In this document: positions 4,827 to 6,244 of the stretch, piece after piece | How positions within the stretch are numbered: position 1 is the first letter of the stretch | Layout: each line of letters opens with the position of its first letter | NCBI GenBank assembly: GCA_022545745.1 | Contig: JACZQL010000089.1 | Coordinates: 1-6,244, forward strand | Direction: 5' to 3' | DNA: 6,244 nucleotides | Source: Deltaproteobacteria bacterium | Lineage (GTDB): Bacteria; Desulfobacterota_B; Binatia; UBA9968 | The notes under the pieces: generated by a model | What the model saw: only the letters and a program-made list of their open reading frames with translations | What the model was told of the DNA's origin: nothing | The model's database searches: none | Program-made: the position numbers and the translations under genes

Positions 4827-4842
4827 ATCTCCTTGACAGGGG

Positions 4843-6084
4843 GTGTCGCGTCGGCCAAAGATGAACGCGGCAGCATCGGTTATGCTTCCGAAGATGAATA
4901 GAGCGTCCCGCAAAGTCGCGTCCCCACGGGTTGTCTGCATAGAGGATCTCCGGCCTATGGCGCGTCGCAGAGTGCCCCTGGCCGTATTTGACTATCTCGA
5001 CGGAGGCGCCGAGGGCGAGGTTACGCTTCACGAGAATTGCCGCGTCTTTGAGGACGTGACATTCCGGCCGCGCCACGCAGTCGCGCTTTCGGATTGCGAC
5101 TTGCGTACTCGCGTTCTGGGCTTCGAGCTGTCCCTTCCCTTCTTGCTTGCCCCTGTGGGATACAGCCGTCTCATGCACCCGGGCGGTGAAGTAGCTGCCG
5201 CTCGGGCAGCCGGCAAGGCTGGCACTGCCTATATCCTCTCAACTATCTCGGGGCACAAGCTGGAAGACGTGAAAGCCGGCTCTTCCCGGCCCGTGTTCTA
5301 CCAGCTCTATCTCATGGGCGGTCGGGCTGCCGCCGAGGCTGTCATCGAGAGAGCCCGTGTCGCCGGGTTCGCCGGTCTAGTCGTCACCATCGACACACCT
5401 GTCTCCGGGATCCGTGAGCGCGACCATCGTAACGGCATGAAGGAACTCATCAGTGGAAGTCTGCTGGAGAAGATCCGGTTCCTTCCGAACATCCTCTCAC
5501 GTCCAGGTTGGCTCATCAGCTTCTTGCTCGACGGCGGTCTCCAGGCGCTCCCCAACGTCGTGATTCCCGGCAAGGGGCCGGTGCCGCTCCTCGATGTCAA
5601 CGCCGCACTGGCGAGCTCCGCGGTAACGTGGGCGGACTTACGCTGGATCCGCGACTGCTGGCGTGGTCCGATCGTCATCAAAGGAGTCCTCACAGGCGAC
5701 GACGCGCGTCGTGCCGTTGATGAAGGTGCCGCCGCGATCTCTGTCTCGAATCATGGCGGCCGGCAACTGGACTGTGTCCCGGCCTCGTTGCGAGCCTTGC
5801 CGGAGGTTGTCGCAGCGGTCAACGGTCAGGTCGAGGTGTTGATGGACGGAGGCATTCGGCGGGGTGCCGACATCATCAAGGCACTGTGCCTCGGTGCTCG
5901 TGCGGTTCTCTGCGGTCGCGCCTACGCCTATGGTCTCGCCGCATCCGGTGAAGCAGGGATCGCGCGAGCCATTGAGATCTTGCGAGCTGATCTGGACCGC
6001 ACGCTGAGGCTCCTCGGTTGTCCGTCCATTGCCGCCCTGGATCGTTCATTCGTGAACGTCCCGAAGAGCTGGGAGTGGTGCTGA
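4843..6084 (+). CDS. FMN-dependent alpha-hydroxy-acid dehydrogenase/oxidase (lactate, glycolate or mandelate type)
   Basis: The enzyme oxidises an L-2-hydroxy acid to the 2-keto acid using FMN. The protein is 413 residues from the GTG at 4843 and all family signatures are present: FDYLDGGAEGEVTLHEN (49-65, with Y51), LLAPVGYSRLMHPGGE (101-116), FYQLY (152-156), VTIDTP (181-186), GIRERDHRN (189-197, with substrate-binding R191), K280 in VIKGVLTG, the catalytic SNHGGRQLD (302-310, base H304 and R307), FMN phosphate-binding DGGIRRGADI (335-344) and CGRAY (357-361). It therefore looks active. The substrate cannot be decided from motifs alone. The fold begins near residue 30, so the first 25-30 residues are extra. 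The start may be GTG 4843, where AGGGGG abuts the codon, or ATG 4861 or 4894. The gene is visibly GC-richer than its neighbours and lies between two copies of a direct repeat, hinting at a separate origin. Confidence 0.93.
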   Translation: MSRRPKMNAAASVMLPKMNRASRKVASPRVVCIEDLRPMARRRVPLAVFDYLDGGAEGEVTLHENCRVFEDVTFRPRHAVALSDCDLRTRVLGFELSLPFLLAPVGYSRLMHPGGEVAAARAAGKAGTAYILSTISGHKLEDVKAGSSRPVFYQLYLMGGRAAAEAVIERARVAGFAGLVVTIDTPVSGIRERDHRNGMKELISGSLLEKIRFLPNILSRPGWLISFLLDGGLQALPNVVIPGKGPVPLLDVNAALASSAVTWADLRWIRDCWRGPIVIKGVLTGDDARRAVDEGAAAISVSNHGGRQLDCVPASLRALPEVVAAVNGQVEVLMDGGIRRGADIIKALCLGARAVLCGRAYAYGLAASGEAGIARAIEILRADLDRTLRLLGCPSIAALDRSFVNVPKSWEWC

Positions 6085-6108
6085 TTCGCAGCGGGGGTCC
6101 GACTTGCC

Positions 6109-6128
6109 TTATTGCTATTTGGCAATAA
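6109..6128 (+). terminator. Hairpin after the dehydrogenase gene, weak terminator candidate
   Basis: TTATTGC (6109-6115) pairs perfectly with GCAATAA (6122-6128) around a 6-nt loop, 24 nt after the stop codon. No T-run follows, so intrinsic termination is doubtful; it could protect the mRNA 3' end. Confidence 0.35.
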
Positions 6129-6137
6129 CCAGTGATG

Positions 6138-6244
6138 TGCGAGGTAGCAGTCGAATCCCTTGATAGGCTGAATATTGAACTTATCCCGATCTGCCGCTTG
6201 ACCCATGCCCGTTGGCAAGCCAACAATTTCTGGCATAGACAGCC
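6138..6244. repeat. Direct repeat, copy 2, cut by the window end
   Basis: This is the partner of 4488-4594. On the minus strand it contains a frame opening MPEIVGLPT at 6236, with DRDKF and KGFDCYLA as in copy 1. Beyond the repeat edge that frame merely runs into the antisense of the dehydrogenase, so it is not a credible gene. The copy carries a perfect GTTGGC-AA-GCCAAC hairpin (6211-6224), which has one mismatch in copy 1. The two copies bracket the dehydrogenase and its control region. Confidence 0.85.

Noticed and set aside
6211..6224. GTTGGC-AA-GCCAAC in repeat copy 2 as an attC core
   Set aside because: The arms sit two bases apart, without the long arm and central loop of an attC site, and copy 1 breaks the symmetry.
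5928..6236. 102-codon minus-strand frame through copy 2 of the repeat and the 3' end of the dehydrogenase
   Set aside because: After the first 36 codons it is only the antisense of a strongly conserved enzyme gene.
1..6244. CRISPR array, rRNA or complete insertion sequence
   Set aside because: No regularly spaced short repeats, no rRNA-like sequence and no transposase or integrase motif on either strand.

Overview
The window reads as a piece of an environmental Gram-negative bacterial chromosome. MEKHLA, SRPBCC and CopD-type proteins, a PemK-type toxin-antitoxin pair and GC-rich palindromic repeats are common in Nitrospirota, Methylomirabilota and Proteobacteria. No ribosomal RNA or lineage-specific marker is present, so I cannot name the organism. 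This is an accessory-looking region: short genes, wide intergenic gaps and many repeats.

Left end (1-542, + strand): the C-terminal two thirds of an RsuA/RluB-type pseudouridine synthase, cut by the window edge. A 189-bp segment with 10-bp perfect terminal inverted repeats and a TTAG duplication sits exactly at its stop codon (543-731) and looks like a MITE. From there to 4424 every gene I accept is on the minus strand. In transcription order they are: the antitoxin/PemK-like toxin pair (4424-3899), a small retropepsin-like aspartic protease (3730-3353), a CopD-like four-helix membrane protein (3246-2803), an SRPBCC/AHSA1-like protein (2686-2291), a broken gene split by an in-frame TGA (2174-1815), a MEKHLA-domain protein (1787-1314) and a small three-helix membrane protein (1130-819). 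A hairpin and a long 'GCAAAG'-type imperfect palindrome lie between the last two.

Right end (+ strand): an orphan intrinsic terminator (4665-4708), then a GC-rich, complete FMN-dependent alpha-hydroxy-acid dehydrogenase (4843-6084). A direct repeat of at least 107 bp flanks this gene, with copies at 4488-4594 and 6138-6244. The second copy runs off the window.

The most unusual region is 3314-4460. Both the toxin-antitoxin pair and the protease are followed, at or within a few bases of their stop codons, by attC-like imperfect palindromes starting with (G/T)CCGAAC-type cores. Both are preceded by a TTGAC(A/C)-17 bp-TAnnnT promoter whose -10 hexamer ends exactly 6 nt before the ATG, with no Shine-Dalgarno. 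This looks like remnants of an integron cassette array without an integrase in view (CALIN-like), whose genes may be expressed as leaderless mRNAs. That reading is inference from sequence structure.
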